In this document: positions 50,793 to 60,294 of the stretch, piece by piece
How the letters are laid out: every line of letters starts with the position of its first letter
Position numbering within the stretch: position 1 is the first letter of the stretch
NCBI RefSeq assembly: GCF_002109325.1
Contig: NZ_CP015348.1
Location: 897,001 to 961,000 of the forward strand
DNA length: 64,000 nucleotides
Origin: Sporosarcina ureae
GTDB lineage: Bacteria; Bacillota; Bacilli; Bacillales_A; Planococcaceae
Direction: 5' to 3'
Made by a program: the position numbers and the translations under genes
Notes under the pieces: model-generated
Seen by the model: only the letters and a program-made list of their open reading frames with translations
Database searches by the model: none
What the model was told of the DNA's origin: nothing

Positions 50793-51494
50793 GTGAATAT
50801 TCATCCAATCAAAGCCTTTTCTGATAATTATATATGGTGCATTCAAGAAGAAACAGAGGTAGTTGTGGTGGATCCAGGAAAAGCGAGTGTTGTCCTAGAT
50901 TACCTTGAAGAAAATCAGCTTCGTTTGGCTGCCATTCTTTTAACGCATATGCATGAAGATCATACTGGCGGAGTACGAGAGATTCTCGCGAGTCATCCGG
51001 AATGTCTTGTTTATGGACCGGAAGAAACGAAAGACTTGGTGAATAGTGTGGTAAAGGAAGAGGACTCCTTTAACTTGTTGAGCCAAACTTTCCAAGTCTA
51101 CGAATCAGGAGGTCATACGCATGGCCACATCAGTTTCTTAATGGGAAATCATCTATTTTGTGGAGATGCCTTATTTTCAGCAGGATGCGGTCGGGTCTTT
51201 ACAGGCGATTACGAAGCTCAATATGAAACGTTGCAGAAATTTAAGCACTTGGACGATGATATAAACGTTTATGCCGGTCACGAGTATACCGAAACTAATT
51301 TACGTTTTGCATACGAAATACAGCCGGATAATAAAAAAATCTCCAACTCATTGGATGAAGTCCAAGAAATGCGTGCTAAAGATCAGCCAACGCTCCCGTC
51401 AACAATCGGCAGAGAGAAGGAAATTAACCTCTTTTTGCAAGCGGAAACTTTGGAAGACTTTATCGAATTACGTAACGCGCGTGATAATTTCTAA
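50793..51494 (+). CDS. gloB: Glyoxalase II-like metallo-beta-lactamase-fold hydrolase
   Basis: The 233-residue protein starts at GTG with AAGAGGAGG upstream. It has the GloB opening HPIKAFSDNYIW, metal site THMHEDHTGG, GGHTHGHISF with the third metal His, FCGDALFSAGCGRVF and YAGHEYTETNLRFA. The C-terminal segment matches hydroxyacylglutathione hydrolases. In Bacillales the thiol would be bacillithiol. A glyoxalase I-like gene follows, so together they probably detoxify methylglyoxal. Confidence 0.88.
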   Translation: MNIHPIKAFSDNYIWCIQEETEVVVVDPGKASVVLDYLEENQLRLAAILLTHMHEDHTGGVREILASHPECLVYGPEETKDLVNSVVKEEDSFNLLSQTFQVYESGGHTHGHISFLMGNHLFCGDALFSAGCGRVFTGDYEAQYETLQKFKHLDDDINVYAGHEYTETNLRFAYEIQPDNKKISNSLDEVQEMRAKDQPTLPSTIGREKEINLFLQAETLEDFIELRNARDNF

Positions 51495-51582
51495 GACAAC
51501 TGACTTTGTTCAATCGCATAAAGTGTATTGAAATAGTATCTATGATAAGATTAGGTCAATAAAATCATGGAGGATGATAGTG

Positions 51583-51963
51583 ATGAACCAAGTACTTGTT
51601 GAAATTTGTTTACGTGTTAGAGACATTGATGCGACTTTAGATTTTTATACGGAGCTCTTTGATTTTGAAGTAGCCAGTCGCAGAGAATTCCCAGAGCATA
51701 AATTTGATTTAATCTATCTAAATTCACCAGGCGCGTCAGTACAAATAGAACTTACGTATAATTATGATGCAGAACCATATGTTATTGGAAATGGTTTCAG
51801 TCATTTAGGCGTAACCGCAGATGATTTAGAAAAAATGCATGAAATTTGTAAAGCTTCTCCTTATGAAACAGGTGAGTTAAAAGGACTTGCAGGTGGAGCA
51901 CCATCTTACTTCTTCGTTACTGATCCTGACGGCTATAGAATTGAAGTAAAGCGTAAGCACTAA
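51583..51963 (+). CDS. gloA: VOC-family lactoylglutathione lyase-like protein (glyoxalase I)
   Basis: From the ATG at 51583 the protein has 126 residues, one VOC domain pair: LVEICLRVRDIDATLDFYTE, FGFEVA-like FDFEVASRRE, an Asp/Glu strand SVQIELTYNY, FSHLGVTADDL and FFVTDPDGYRIEVKRKH, whose His, Glu and His/Gln positions fit the metal site. GGAGG at 51569 suits this start rather than ATG at 51574. It follows the glyoxalase II gene by 88 bases; both precede one terminator. Confidence 0.82.
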   Translation: MNQVLVEICLRVRDIDATLDFYTELFDFEVASRREFPEHKFDLIYLNSPGASVQIELTYNYDAEPYVIGNGFSHLGVTADDLEKMHEICKASPYETGELKGLAGGAPSYFFVTDPDGYRIEVKRKH

Positions 51964-51989
51964 AACATTCCAAAAACCAAAATGATTGT

Positions 51990-52049
51990 AAAAAGCCTAC
52001 CCCTCGACACTCTTTTACCAAAAATATAAATGAGGGGTAGGCTTTTTTT
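51990..52049 (+). terminator. Terminator of the glyoxalase genes
   Basis: A perfect 16-bp stem (aaaaagcctacccctc and its complement) with a 26-base loop ends in a 7-T run. Confidence 0.9.
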
Positions 52050-52167
52050 GTCGTGTTATTTGGTCTGTATTAATAAGGGATTTATATGTAGCCGAGCGCG
52101 TGGTGAACCCTCTTCGCTTATTTAAAACCCACATCAGTCGCAGCTATAGAGAGTATAAGAAGTTCAG

Positions 52168-52668
52168 TTATAAGTGACCCATATTAGAAAAAGGGCTGTT
52201 GCCTGATTGGCGCTCTATTCTCGATTTCAATTTAAATAATCTCGGCCGATTATATCGTTGAATTAAGCAAAAAGGGATATGAATGAGGAAATTAACAACA
52301 GAACAAATAAAGGCCATCCAAAAATACTCATTAGGGTTAATGAATATTGAAAGAAAACCTAATACAGCTATGGTTAAATGCCCAACTTCAGCATAATAAG
52401 TTTGCATAATCACTTGATCCAAGTATTTAGGATTTAATTCTTTTTTCAAACGTTTAAGAGTAGAATTCACTGCCGGTAGTTGATCTTTCCATTTGTTGAT
52501 TTTTATTAACTTGTATAGTTTTCTTTCAAATGATTTTTCTTTGAAAAACAAATTACTTTGAAAGATCCCCTTAGGCAATAAACGACTTCCATACGCTACG
52601 CCATAGTTGAGTATAAGCCAAAATGAAGTGTTAATAATTATCATATATAGTAAATGGCAAATTCTCAC
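52168..52668 (-). CDS. CrtO-like carotenoid glycoside acyltransferase-family membrane protein
   Basis: The 166-residue protein (GTG start; start uncertain) has four hydrophobic segments. It matches the glycosyl-4,4'-diaponeurosporenoate acyltransferase (CrtO) family of staphylococci: SRLLPKGIFQSN near residue 28, KSFERKLYKLIKINKWKDQLP, and IQRYNRPRLFKLKSRI near the end. CrtO adds a fatty acid to the glycosyl carotenoid in staphyloxanthin synthesis. Other crt genes are not adjacent; a desaturase-like gene lies 1.7 kb upstream on the same strand. A carotenoid role is therefore only suggested. Confidence 0.7.
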   Translation of the reverse strand: MRICHLLYMIIINTSFWLILNYGVAYGSRLLPKGIFQSNLFFKEKSFERKLYKLIKINKWKDQLPAVNSTLKRLKKELNPKYLDQVIMQTYYAEVGHLTIAVLGFLSIFINPNEYFWMAFICSVVNFLIHIPFCLIQRYNRPRLFKLKSRIERQSGNSPFSNMGHL

Positions 52669-52737
52669 CCTTTTAATAGTTTTCGGCTTAATTTATTAAG
52701 TAACCCGTATCCGATTGCGGGATAGTGGTTGGAGGCC

Positions 52738-52862
52738 GTTGATCTGCGCTGCAGCCGGACGCGTGTCCTATGGGCGTGCGGTGAACCTCCCAGTGTCGCC
52801 GGCTTCCACTCCGATCAACTAAGTGAGTGCTTTAAACTTTATTCTTTCAACGCGCCCGATTG
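52738..52862. repeat. Dispersed intergenic repeat, copy 2 (inverted relative to copy 1)
   Basis: The core runs from GTTGATC (52738) to GATCAAC (52819) and contains gctgcagccggacgcgtgtc, with the flank aactaagtgagtgct and cgcgcccgattg. Read on the minus strand it matches the copy at 34445 block by block, but with a shorter middle. It separates the crtO-like gene from the next membrane-protein gene. Confidence 0.75.
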
Positions 52863-52884
52863 CTAAGTATAAAATTCTATATTT

Positions 52885-53304
52885 TTAAGACTGTCCCAGT
52901 AAATTAGCTCTTGTCTTTATGGCAAGTTTATTCAAAAACAGCCAAATGTGAAGATAAAGAACAGAGCCCACAACTCCTAAAACTAGATATTCCATAACTC
53001 CTTCGCCCCATCCGTTTCTTACCAAATCTCCTAAGGCATAAATGTTATAAGCTATTCCCAAAAATATAAATATAATTAAAGAAATAAAGTAATTTTTTGA
53101 TTTAAAAAACTCCTGTACAAAGAAATCTACGCATAAAGCGATAAAACCACCAATCAAAAAGACTGGCAATACAAAAAATCCCCATAATGCAAGAAAATCA
53201 GTTAGCTCAAAGTAATTTAATGAATCAAAATAACTTAATGAAATCAGTTGTACAAATATAAAACTGCTAACAAAACTAGTGACTGCGTAGATAATTAATA
53301 TCAT
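52885..53304 (-). CDS. Four-helix membrane protein of unknown function
   Basis: A 139-residue, very hydrophobic protein with about four membrane segments (residues 2-22, 36-62, 70-92 and 105-128) and a short polar end. AAAGGAGAATGAAG precedes the ATG. No conserved motif is recognised. Confidence 0.65.
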   Translation of the reverse strand: MILIIYAVTSFVSSFIFVQLISLSYFDSLNYFELTDFLALWGFFVLPVFLIGGFIALCVDFFVQEFFKSKNYFISLIIFIFLGIAYNIYALGDLVRNGWGEGVMEYLVLGVVGSVLYLHIWLFLNKLAIKTRANLLGQS

Positions 53305-53406
53305 TCTTCATTCTCCTTTTTAACAAAGAAAGGACCATTCCATTTAAGAATCTGGCCCTATTGCTGTATTGGGGCATTTGCCTATATAACAAACGCACCC
53401 AAAAGT

Positions 53407-53610
53407 TTATATATTTCGTTCTCTTTTTTGGCGTATTGACCATCTTGAGTAAAATAGTAACTCCCCGATTATTAATCCAAATAAAATGGCGACAAGGCCA
53501 GATGTATAATCAGGTTGATCAAATAAAAATGTAACAATTATAAATCCAATTAATAAACCAACAGCGATACTTATATAAGATTTATATCTTTCTTTTAGAT
53601 ACATTCTCAT
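53407..53610 (-). CDS. Small two-helix membrane protein
   Basis: From the ATG at 53610 (AAAGGTG upstream) the protein has 67 residues: a basic start, two membrane helices (SISAV-type SYISIAVGLLIGFIIVTFLF and SGLVAILFGLIIGELLFY) and a basic end. Unknown function; it lies among other small membrane-protein genes. Confidence 0.6.
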   Translation of the reverse strand: MRMYLKERYKSYISIAVGLLIGFIIVTFLFDQPDYTSGLVAILFGLIIGELLFYSRWSIRQKRERNI

Positions 53611-53773
53611 AGTCAATCACCTTTCTGATAACTATTCAGTAATCTGGTTCAAATACTTAACCATTAGCCTACTTATACGTCAAAATGGCACCGTTCATTC
53701 GAATGCCATTTGTTGTTCTTATTTTTCTATACTCGCTTGTTTTTTCAGCTCTTGTACCATTCAACTGAACGGG

Positions 53774-54346
53774 TTACGCTTGCTCTTTCCAATTGTTCAA
53801 CTTCTCCATCACAAGATCATACGTCTTTTGCGAAATATCAGGGAGTGTTCCACCAAGCGCTTGCTTCGCTTGATTAAACCCTTCTTCAATGGAACTCTTA
53901 AGAAGATCAAACTTACTTTTGTCTCCTCCTGAAATAGCGTTGGCGAATTCTAGGATCCGATCACTGACTTTTTCGGGACTTTGCTCTCCCCCTTCGCCAA
54001 TGGACTTCTCCGCATCTAACCGCAGTTTTTCATCCACTACAATAGTCTTCTTGCCGCTACGTACATCTTCCACGGTGATCCCTTGTCTTTCGAGAAGTTC
54101 GCGCACCAAGTTCTGTAAATTCTCATACGCTTTCTCGCTTTCCGCCTTCAGCCGTTCAATCGTCGGTCCATCAATTTTGGTCATCGGCTTGTCATACCCC
54201 GCATTTTTGAAGTTTGTTGAGGGTATATACTGATCAACCGGTTTATTAGTTGTCGATTCATTGTTCTTCGTAGCGTCTTCTTTTTCAGGAGCTGGCTTTT
54301 GTGTTTGAGGCATCTTAAAAGTAGATAGGTTTGGTGTAATCTTCAT
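53774..54346 (-). CDS. Hypothetical soluble protein
   Basis: A 190-residue protein with a disordered, polar N-terminus (about 1-60, rich in Lys, Pro, Asn and Thr) and a helical remainder (AESEKAYENLQNLVRELLER, then GITVEDVRSGKKTIVVDEK, and SQKTYDLVMEKLNNWKEQA at the end). GAGGAGG precedes the ATG. A DUF5610-like relation is possible from the tail, but I cannot confirm it. Confidence 0.65.
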   Translation of the reverse strand: MKITPNLSTFKMPQTQKPAPEKEDATKNNESTTNKPVDQYIPSTNFKNAGYDKPMTKIDGPTIERLKAESEKAYENLQNLVRELLERQGITVEDVRSGKKTIVVDEKLRLDAEKSIGEGGEQSPEKVSDRILEFANAISGGDKSKFDLLKSSIEEGFNQAKQALGGTLPDISQKTYDLVMEKLNNWKEQA

Positions 54347-54418
54347 TTAATTTCCTCCTCTATAATTTGTATTTGACTATTCTGTTATTATATCGGTCAC
54401 TTCTATAGTTTTTGTAGA

Positions 54419-55900
54419 TTATGTTATGGGCCATTCCTTCAAAATGGCCCGCGCAATATGTGAACCACTTAGCGCGGAAGACAAAGTACCGGGACCTGGG
54501 AACGACTGCTCGCCCGCAATATAAAACTGCGGCAACGCTGAACGCACACTCTTCGGCTTGAGAATCGCGTTTCGTACCGTCAATGGAAACCCACCTACGC
54601 TCGTCTTCCCGATGTAGGTCTTATAAGTTTCGGGCGTTCCCGCTTCCGAATAAATCAAATAATCTTCAATAGGAAAGACTTTTTGAATTTCTGTCAACAT
54701 CGCTTTTGTCATGGCTTCCTTCAATTGTTTATACTCGTCTTTGGACAATAATCCCCACTGTTCTGTATCCGCATGGATCGAGCACGTCATCATCACTTCA
54801 TCTTCGATTCGTTCGTTACGTTTATCGTAAGCTGGCTGGAAAGTTACGTATACGGGTCCGTGTCCGTCCGAATATAATATAGACTGGGCTTTATCAGGTA
54901 TAATTTGGAGTGCGAAAGGAAGTTGTCTGCCACCTAGCTCCCGTTGCCAGAAAGTTCCGTTCAGAAGCGCATCGATCCGGAAAGCCCCCCAAGAAAACTG
55001 CTTCGATTCCGAATGACTTGTCCGCGGACCAAACGAAATACCTGAATTGTTGATGACAAGATCATACGTACCTGAACGCTTCCTACTCTTCACATGCCAC
55101 TTCTTGTCTTTATAAAACAATTCATTCACCGCGGACGCTTTGACCACTTCGCCACCTAGTTCAATAATCCGCTCCGCCAGTGCCACACTTAACTGCGACA
55201 TGCCCTTATCAACATAGAAGCTGCCTCTTCCATAGATCGTCAGCGCAAGACTCGAGGGTAATAAAGCGGCTTTTGTGCAATACGTTTGTGCCGCATCAAG
55301 CAGTTGCGCGTCAAGAAATTGCCGTAGCGGTTCATATGTATCTAGCTTATATACACGCAGCAAATCTTCCACCGTGCGTGTCGCATAGCGTGCCAATCGC
55401 AACATACTGCCCGCATGGAATACAGCATGGCCAGGTAGTTTCCCGAGATCATACATATGCTGAATGGGTAAAGAAACACCGGTAGCCGTCACATCAAATA
55501 CCCCTGCGCTAATTTGCTCTACTCTATTCCAGAAAGCCAAGACATCTCGTTTTCTTTCATGAAAGACTTGGCCGAGCTCTTCTTTCCACGCGGTTCTGTC
55601 CCTGTACAATGATATTCTGCGGTCTTCTAGCAAAACATCCATTGGGTGATCGAGCAATGTGTATGGAATATTCATATCGAGTTCATTGAATAACGTATCA
55701 AGCAAACCGTGTTCTTCCAAACCGAAAGCAATCGTCGCACCAGTAGGAAATGTATGCTTGTTTCGTACATACGACCCCGCTGATCCACCTACTTTTGTCG
55801 CTTTTTCCAAAACAGTGACCGCGTAGCCTTCTTTTGCTAACAAAGCGCCTGCCATCAGCCCTCCGATACCTGCTCCAATGATGCAAACGGTTTTAGTCAA
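54419..55900 (-). CDS. Carotenoid desaturase-like FAD oxidoreductase (phytoene desaturase family)
   Basis: The 493-residue protein starts at TTG after AAGGAGAT. It has the FAD motif CIIGAGIGGLMAGALLAKEG followed by YAVTVLEKATKVGGSAGSY, and the family's C-terminal block FYIAGEQSFPGPGTLSSALSG. CrtN/CrtP/CrtI and CrtISO-type enzymes share this plan; which one this is cannot be told. No phytoene or squalene synthase is adjacent. It lies on the same strand as a CrtO-like gene and may act in a carotenoid pathway encoded elsewhere. Confidence 0.82.
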   Translation of the reverse strand: MTKTVCIIGAGIGGLMAGALLAKEGYAVTVLEKATKVGGSAGSYVRNKHTFPTGATIAFGLEEHGLLDTLFNELDMNIPYTLLDHPMDVLLEDRRISLYRDRTAWKEELGQVFHERKRDVLAFWNRVEQISAGVFDVTATGVSLPIQHMYDLGKLPGHAVFHAGSMLRLARYATRTVEDLLRVYKLDTYEPLRQFLDAQLLDAAQTYCTKAALLPSSLALTIYGRGSFYVDKGMSQLSVALAERIIELGGEVVKASAVNELFYKDKKWHVKSRKRSGTYDLVINNSGISFGPRTSHSESKQFSWGAFRIDALLNGTFWQRELGGRQLPFALQIIPDKAQSILYSDGHGPVYVTFQPAYDKRNERIEDEVMMTCSIHADTEQWGLLSKDEYKQLKEAMTKAMLTEIQKVFPIEDYLIYSEAGTPETYKTYIGKTSVGGFPLTVRNAILKPKSVRSALPQFYIAGEQSFPGPGTLSSALSGSHIARAILKEWPIT

Positions 55901-55973
55901 AGCGATCTCCTTCTTTCTTTGTCCGGTATATGTTTATGTACTAGATTGAAAAAACTAAAGGCAAGCAATCATC

Positions 55974-56615
55974 TCAGAACTCTTTTTTCCACAACGGCAA
56001 GAACCATTTGACGCCACGCTTGTTAACAGGAAGGATCTTTAAGTCCGCGATGAGATGACTAATATAACCGGCAAGCCCCGCAGCGACTAGTCCTTCGATC
56101 GGCCACTCTGCATGCAGATGTTGCAAAATATACCCATAGAACACAATGCCGAGAATGGAATGTGTATACGATCGATGCGGTATGAAGGAAGCAATAATAA
56201 TATAGCTTCCCGCGAGTAAAATGCCTGTTGACTGATCCAGTACGAAACCGAGAAGCATGACGAGAATTCCTGTGATCGTCAGCATTCGCCGTTGTGTGAT
56301 GATGCGTGAAACAATGAGCAACAGAAGACCAATACCACCATACACATAAATATCTTGGCTAAGCCCTTGTGTAATGACTTGATAACAAAGCGTCAATAAA
56401 ATCACGATACCCGCAGTCTCCATCAACCATTTACTTACTTTTTTACTTAGTGTAATACTATTGCTCGCGAGCCCATTCGTGTCCAGATCTGGCACAACGC
56501 CAGATATCCCACCTACTGCCGCACCAATCAATGCGGTCTTAATATCCGGCTGGACAGCATAGCCCGCAATGGCCCCGACGGTTGTACCGATCAATAAATG
56601 TGAAGTGCCTTTCAT
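55974..56615 (-). CDS. YdjM-like metal-dependent membrane hydrolase
   Basis: A 213-residue polytopic protein of the YdjM/LexA-binding inner-membrane hydrolase family: GTSHLLIGTTVGA near the start, GVVPDLDTNG, IPHRSYTHSILG and HLIADLKILPVNKRGVKWFLPL, whose His and Asp residues form the proposed metal site. GAGAGGT precedes the ATG. The physiological role of the family is unclear. Confidence 0.88.
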   Translation of the reverse strand: MKGTSHLLIGTTVGAIAGYAVQPDIKTALIGAAVGGISGVVPDLDTNGLASNSITLSKKVSKWLMETAGIVILLTLCYQVITQGLSQDIYVYGGIGLLLLIVSRIITQRRMLTITGILVMLLGFVLDQSTGILLAGSYIIIASFIPHRSYTHSILGIVFYGYILQHLHAEWPIEGLVAAGLAGYISHLIADLKILPVNKRGVKWFLPLWKKEF

Positions 56616-56857
56616 ATGTAAACCTCTCTAGTTGTATAGTGTACGGTCGAATCAAGAACGTATATTCGTTCCGTCTTTTTTAGTATAATTGATTCTCATG
56701 CGAAAGGGAAAAGTTTATGTGTTGTAGAAACTTCTTGTGAATGATAGATTGTAAATTTACATAGTTAGATGTTAAACTAAACGGTTGATTTAACGTAAAT
56801 GTGGGCGTATATTGAGCCTGTAGATAGTAATTACATGTATATAAAGGAGTGTTTAGT

Positions 56858-57631
56858 ATGACAGGAATGATGGCAGGAAAAGCAGGATTAGTTACAGGAT
56901 CAGGTTCGGGTATCGGTAGAGCATCTGCACTTGCATTAGCAAAAGCAGGCGCAAAAGTTATGGTCTCTGATGTAAGTGAAGAGGCTGGACAAGAAACGGT
57001 ACAAATGATCAAAGACCTTGGTGGCGAAGCAGCCTTCATAGCATGTGATGTAAGTAATGAAGAGCAAGTCATCGCACTAGTAGATAAAACAGTTGAAACG
57101 TTCGGCCAGTTAGACTTCGCACTGAATAATGCAGGCATTAACAAAGGTCAAAAACCGATCGGTGAATTGGATTCAAAAGACTGGGATCTTACGCTTAAAG
57201 TCAATCTGTACGGCACATTCTACTGCATTAAGCATGAAGTAAACGCTATGCTAAAAACGGGTGGCGGTGCAATTGTCAACACGGCATCCGGTGCAGGTCT
57301 TGAAGGTTCACCAAATATGACACCCTACACTGCATCCAAACACGCCATTGCCGGCTTAACTAAATCCGTTGCGTTGGAATACGGTCAACAAGGCATCACG
57401 ATCAACTCGATCGCTCCAGGTGCTACAATTACCCCTGCTATCGAAGGCTGGGCCAAAACATCTCCCGAGCAATACGAAGCAGTACTTGCATCACTTCCAG
57501 CTGGAAGAATGTCCACTGCAGAAGATCAAGCAAACGCGGTAGTCTTCCTATGCTCAGACCTCGCCAGATCAATCAGCGGCGTCACACTTGCGGTAGATGG
57601 CGGGTATACTGCCGGTAAAATGCAGTCGTAA
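56858..57631 (+). CDS. SDR-family oxidoreductase
   Basis: From the ATG at 56858 (AAAGGAGTG upstream; GTG at 56849 overlaps this site) the protein has 257 residues. Classical SDR motifs: TGSGSGIGRASALALAKAG near residue 12, NNAGINKG near 88, the Ser region NTASGAGLEG, catalytic YTASKHAI near 158, and VFLCSDLARSISGVTLAVDG near the end. It would interconvert an alcohol and ketone with NAD(P); the substrate is unknown. Monocistronic with a terminator. Confidence 0.9.
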   Translation: MTGMMAGKAGLVTGSGSGIGRASALALAKAGAKVMVSDVSEEAGQETVQMIKDLGGEAAFIACDVSNEEQVIALVDKTVETFGQLDFALNNAGINKGQKPIGELDSKDWDLTLKVNLYGTFYCIKHEVNAMLKTGGGAIVNTASGAGLEGSPNMTPYTASKHAIAGLTKSVALEYGQQGITINSIAPGATITPAIEGWAKTSPEQYEAVLASLPAGRMSTAEDQANAVVFLCSDLARSISGVTLAVDGGYTAGKMQS

Positions 57632-57652
57632 TGAATGGAAACGTTAAAAATC

Positions 57653-57693
57653 AAAAAAAATGGATCAGGCATAGTGCCTAATCCATTTTTTTC
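57653..57693. terminator. Terminator of the SDR gene
   Basis: The stem aaaaatgga / atccatttttt with a nested aggcatagtgcct hairpin ends in a T-run. Confidence 0.85.
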
Positions 57694-57737
57694 TGATATC
57701 TTACAAGCCAAAGTATTTCAAACAGCTCTATACATGA

Positions 57738-58400
57738 TTAATTCAAGATGTTGTGTACATAACTCCAAGAAGTTAAATCAGTCAACTCATCCATTTGCAA
57801 TTCAACGTTGCCGCCTAAATAAACGGTATCTCCTTCGATCGCTAATACCATCGTTTGTAGAATGGGTTTACTGCTGTTGCATTGATAGATGTCTCCGATT
57901 TTAGGTATATACGTTTCCGGTGTGTGGACTTCCTTCTTGATTAGTTTTTGTTCATTTATATAATCAGCGTCTGGGTTTTCGAGATCAATAATGTTCGCGC
58001 CTTCTTCAAGCCCTGGGATCATCGTCCAATATTCGTTATGCTTGATCCCGTTTGACTGGTTGCTGATTACGCCATTCGATTCAATTGACGAGACGATCTC
58101 CATCGCATGAAGATGATAATGGTCAAATGAATCCGGCTGTGGGTTAATAATTAAAATATAGTCCCCCACTTTTGCTTTCTCATCTTTATGCAGAGTGTAT
58201 CGTTTATGATTCACAATAAAACTATCCATATGCTGTGGTCTATACAATGTAATTTCCTTAGCCGTCGCCAACTGCTGTTCATAATCTTCGAGACGAATAA
58301 GGTGAACCGACTGCTTAAAGAAAGCTTTCACAGAATAGACTTGATGCAGTTTTTTTTGATAGTAAACAAACTGGCCTTTTCTAACATTTAATAAATTCAA
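57738..58400 (-). CDS. Conserved hypothetical protein
   Basis: The 220-residue protein starts at TTG after AAGGTGTGAC. It seems all-beta with repeated short strands (KGQFVYYQKKLHQVYSVKAF, VGDYILIINPQPDSFDHYHL, GDIYQCNSSKPILQTMVLAI, then VYLGGNVELQMDELTD). No signal peptide or membrane segment. I do not recognise a functional family. Confidence 0.65.
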   Translation of the reverse strand: MNLLNVRKGQFVYYQKKLHQVYSVKAFFKQSVHLIRLEDYEQQLATAKEITLYRPQHMDSFIVNHKRYTLHKDEKAKVGDYILIINPQPDSFDHYHLHAMEIVSSIESNGVISNQSNGIKHNEYWTMIPGLEEGANIIDLENPDADYINEQKLIKKEVHTPETYIPKIGDIYQCNSSKPILQTMVLAIEGDTVYLGGNVELQMDELTDLTSWSYVHNILN

Positions 58401-58628
58401 TAGATGTCACACCTTGTTAAGTATTTTCTGCTGGCTATTGTCCTTTTATATCATCTAATCACCACAAAGCGTTTCATTGGAATTAGAGAACATCGCGCAG
58501 AATCTATACTTATCATAACAATAATTGAAATTTTAAGAAAGTTAGCCGGTCTGGGCGTAACTGTGAAATATTTCAGCATCTGCAACGTGCGGTAATGTGT
58601 TGCGAATTTTTACTGGATCCATTTCCTC

Positions 58629-59552
58629 TTACAACTTCACGATCGGTTCCATCACCGTCAATGTTCGATTCACGGTATCCATATTTACATTAGCGCCAAT
58701 AGGTACGGCCGCTTTGTAATGGCTATGTGCGGTGGCTAGGTTGGTCAGTAAAGGTTTACCAAGTGGCACTAAAAATTCATTGATCAAATCTACATAGCTT
58801 TTTCCGTATGCCGTTTCACAGTTCGTACATTGTCCCATAATAATTCCTACACAATCCTCAAATTTCCCTGCCAACTTCAAATGGCTTAAGTATCGGTACA
58901 CCGTATTGATCGGTTCATGCGTCTCTTCTAATAAAATAATTCTGCCTTCCGTATTGATTTCATAGGACGTACCTAACGTGCCTATAAATGACGTGAGATT
59001 CCCACCGACAATCGGCCCTGTAACATTTCCTGGCACTACTCCGATCAGCGGAACTTCAGGTGGATTGACAATGGGCCAGGGCGCCGTGATAGTCGATGTT
59101 GCGGCAAAGAATTGATTGAAATTATAGGCAGGAGTTCGTGAATTGAAGTCTAACAACAATAAACTTTGTAAACCGATAAGATCGCCATATTCAAACAACG
59201 CATTCAATAATATTGTAATGTCACTATATCCCGAAACAATTTTAGGGTTTTGTTTTATTACGTTAAAATCAAGGAACGGTAAAATACTCGCCACACCGAC
59301 GCCACCTCGCGTAGGTAAAATCCATTTCACTGCCGGATTTGTAAACATCTTCATTAAATCTGAAGCCCTTTGCTGAGGAGTCGCGGCAAGAAAGCCGTCA
59401 GCTGAATACACATGTTCACCCACCACGACTTTATAGCCCATACTTTGCAACATTCGAATCCCTTCCGTAATACGATTTGCTGCGAGCGGACTTCCAAGCG
59501 TTACAATCCCTACCGTGTCACCTCTTTTTAATTGCTGCGGTTTCGTAGCCAT
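58629..59552 (-). CDS. Peptidase S66 family protein (LD-carboxypeptidase/MccF-like)
   Basis: From the ATG at 59552 the protein has 307 residues. It has the S66 plan: KRGDTVGIVTLGSPLA near the start, the stretch PTRGGVGVASILPFLDF, the nucleophile Ser in GYSDITILLNAL near residue 115, the catalytic Glu in IILLEETHEP near 213, and a His in ATAHSHYKAAVPIGAN near 277. LD-carboxypeptidases trim tetrapeptide stems of peptidoglycan; MccF relatives cleave microcin-type amide bonds. GAGAGGGG precedes it. The two roles cannot be separated from sequence alone. Confidence 0.88.
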   Translation of the reverse strand: MATKPQQLKRGDTVGIVTLGSPLAANRITEGIRMLQSMGYKVVVGEHVYSADGFLAATPQQRASDLMKMFTNPAVKWILPTRGGVGVASILPFLDFNVIKQNPKIVSGYSDITILLNALFEYGDLIGLQSLLLLDFNSRTPAYNFNQFFAATSTITAPWPIVNPPEVPLIGVVPGNVTGPIVGGNLTSFIGTLGTSYEINTEGRIILLEETHEPINTVYRYLSHLKLAGKFEDCVGIIMGQCTNCETAYGKSYVDLINEFLVPLGKPLLTNLATAHSHYKAAVPIGANVNMDTVNRTLTVMEPIVKL

Positions 59553-59639
59553 CAATCAGTAACCCCTCTCCCCTAGTAAGTAGCACAAACCTATTCTATT
59601 GTAGTAGCATATGTTCGCGGATCTTTTTTTGGGACGCGA

Positions 59640-59674
59640 AAACTCCGCCAGTTTGTATAAAACTAGCGGAGTCT
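59640..59674 (-). terminator. Terminator of the 87-residue gene
   Basis: The stem aactccgc / gcggagtc with a further cagttt / aaacta-type pairing is followed by a T-rich stretch on the minus strand. Confidence 0.75.
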
Positions 59675-59724
59675 ATTTGTTAGAATATATGAATGAATAA
59701 CTTTGCAACCAAGTAATATTGAAA

Positions 59725-59988
59725 TTACTTACCTGCGATATCTAGACACCAAGTGAAATTTTCCCATGCTGAATACCAGCCAGTGAATTGCTCGTGCGAA
59801 TCATCCCAACGAACTTCAAACTTCTTTTGACCGTCTACCTCTATCAAATACAGCATCAACGTAGCGTCTTCCTTAGCCGTCGCTAACTTCATCCCATTTT
59901 GAAGTTCATCTTCAGTCAATTGTACATCTGAAACGGATCGCAACTGGGCTTGCTCAAATACCTGTTTGTTACTAATTCTATAATTCAT
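59725..59988 (-). CDS. Small hypothetical protein
   Basis: An 87-residue acidic soluble protein with GTGGAGGG before the ATG. It ends in an aromatic block (EQFTGWYSAWENFTWCLDIAG). No membrane segment or recognised motif. Confidence 0.6.
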   Translation of the reverse strand: MNYRISNKQVFEQAQLRSVSDVQLTEDELQNGMKLATAKEDATLMLYLIEVDGQKKFEVRWDDSHEQFTGWYSAWENFTWCLDIAGK

Positions 59989-60294
59989 AAAGACCCTCCA
60001 CTAAAACTTTTATTATTACTAATCATACATACTTCTTGCGTACTGTAAAGAAGCACAGAAGTATATTTTATACGTATTAACCGATGAAATCAAAGGGGAA
60101 GTTTAATAACTGAATGGAATAGCGCAACGACATCAAAAAAACACTATATATTTGGCTGTAATTTCCTCCACATTGAAGAATCTAGTAATTAGAATTCCCT
60201 TCTGTTCTATACTGTATAGTACTCACCGTTACTGGCGACAATTAATTATGATATGATTTATGCAATAAAAAGAAAGTCAAAATAGAGGGATACA
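59989..60294. other. Intergenic region without visible features
   Basis: A 306-base AT-rich divergent spacer. It must hold promoters for both neighbours, but I see no convincing -35/-10 pair, repeat or small gene. Confidence 0.4.

Noticed and set aside
56680-57144. 154-codon minus-strand frame opposite the SDR gene start
   Set aside because: It is antisense to a clear SDR gene with a strong ribosome site and has no family resemblance.
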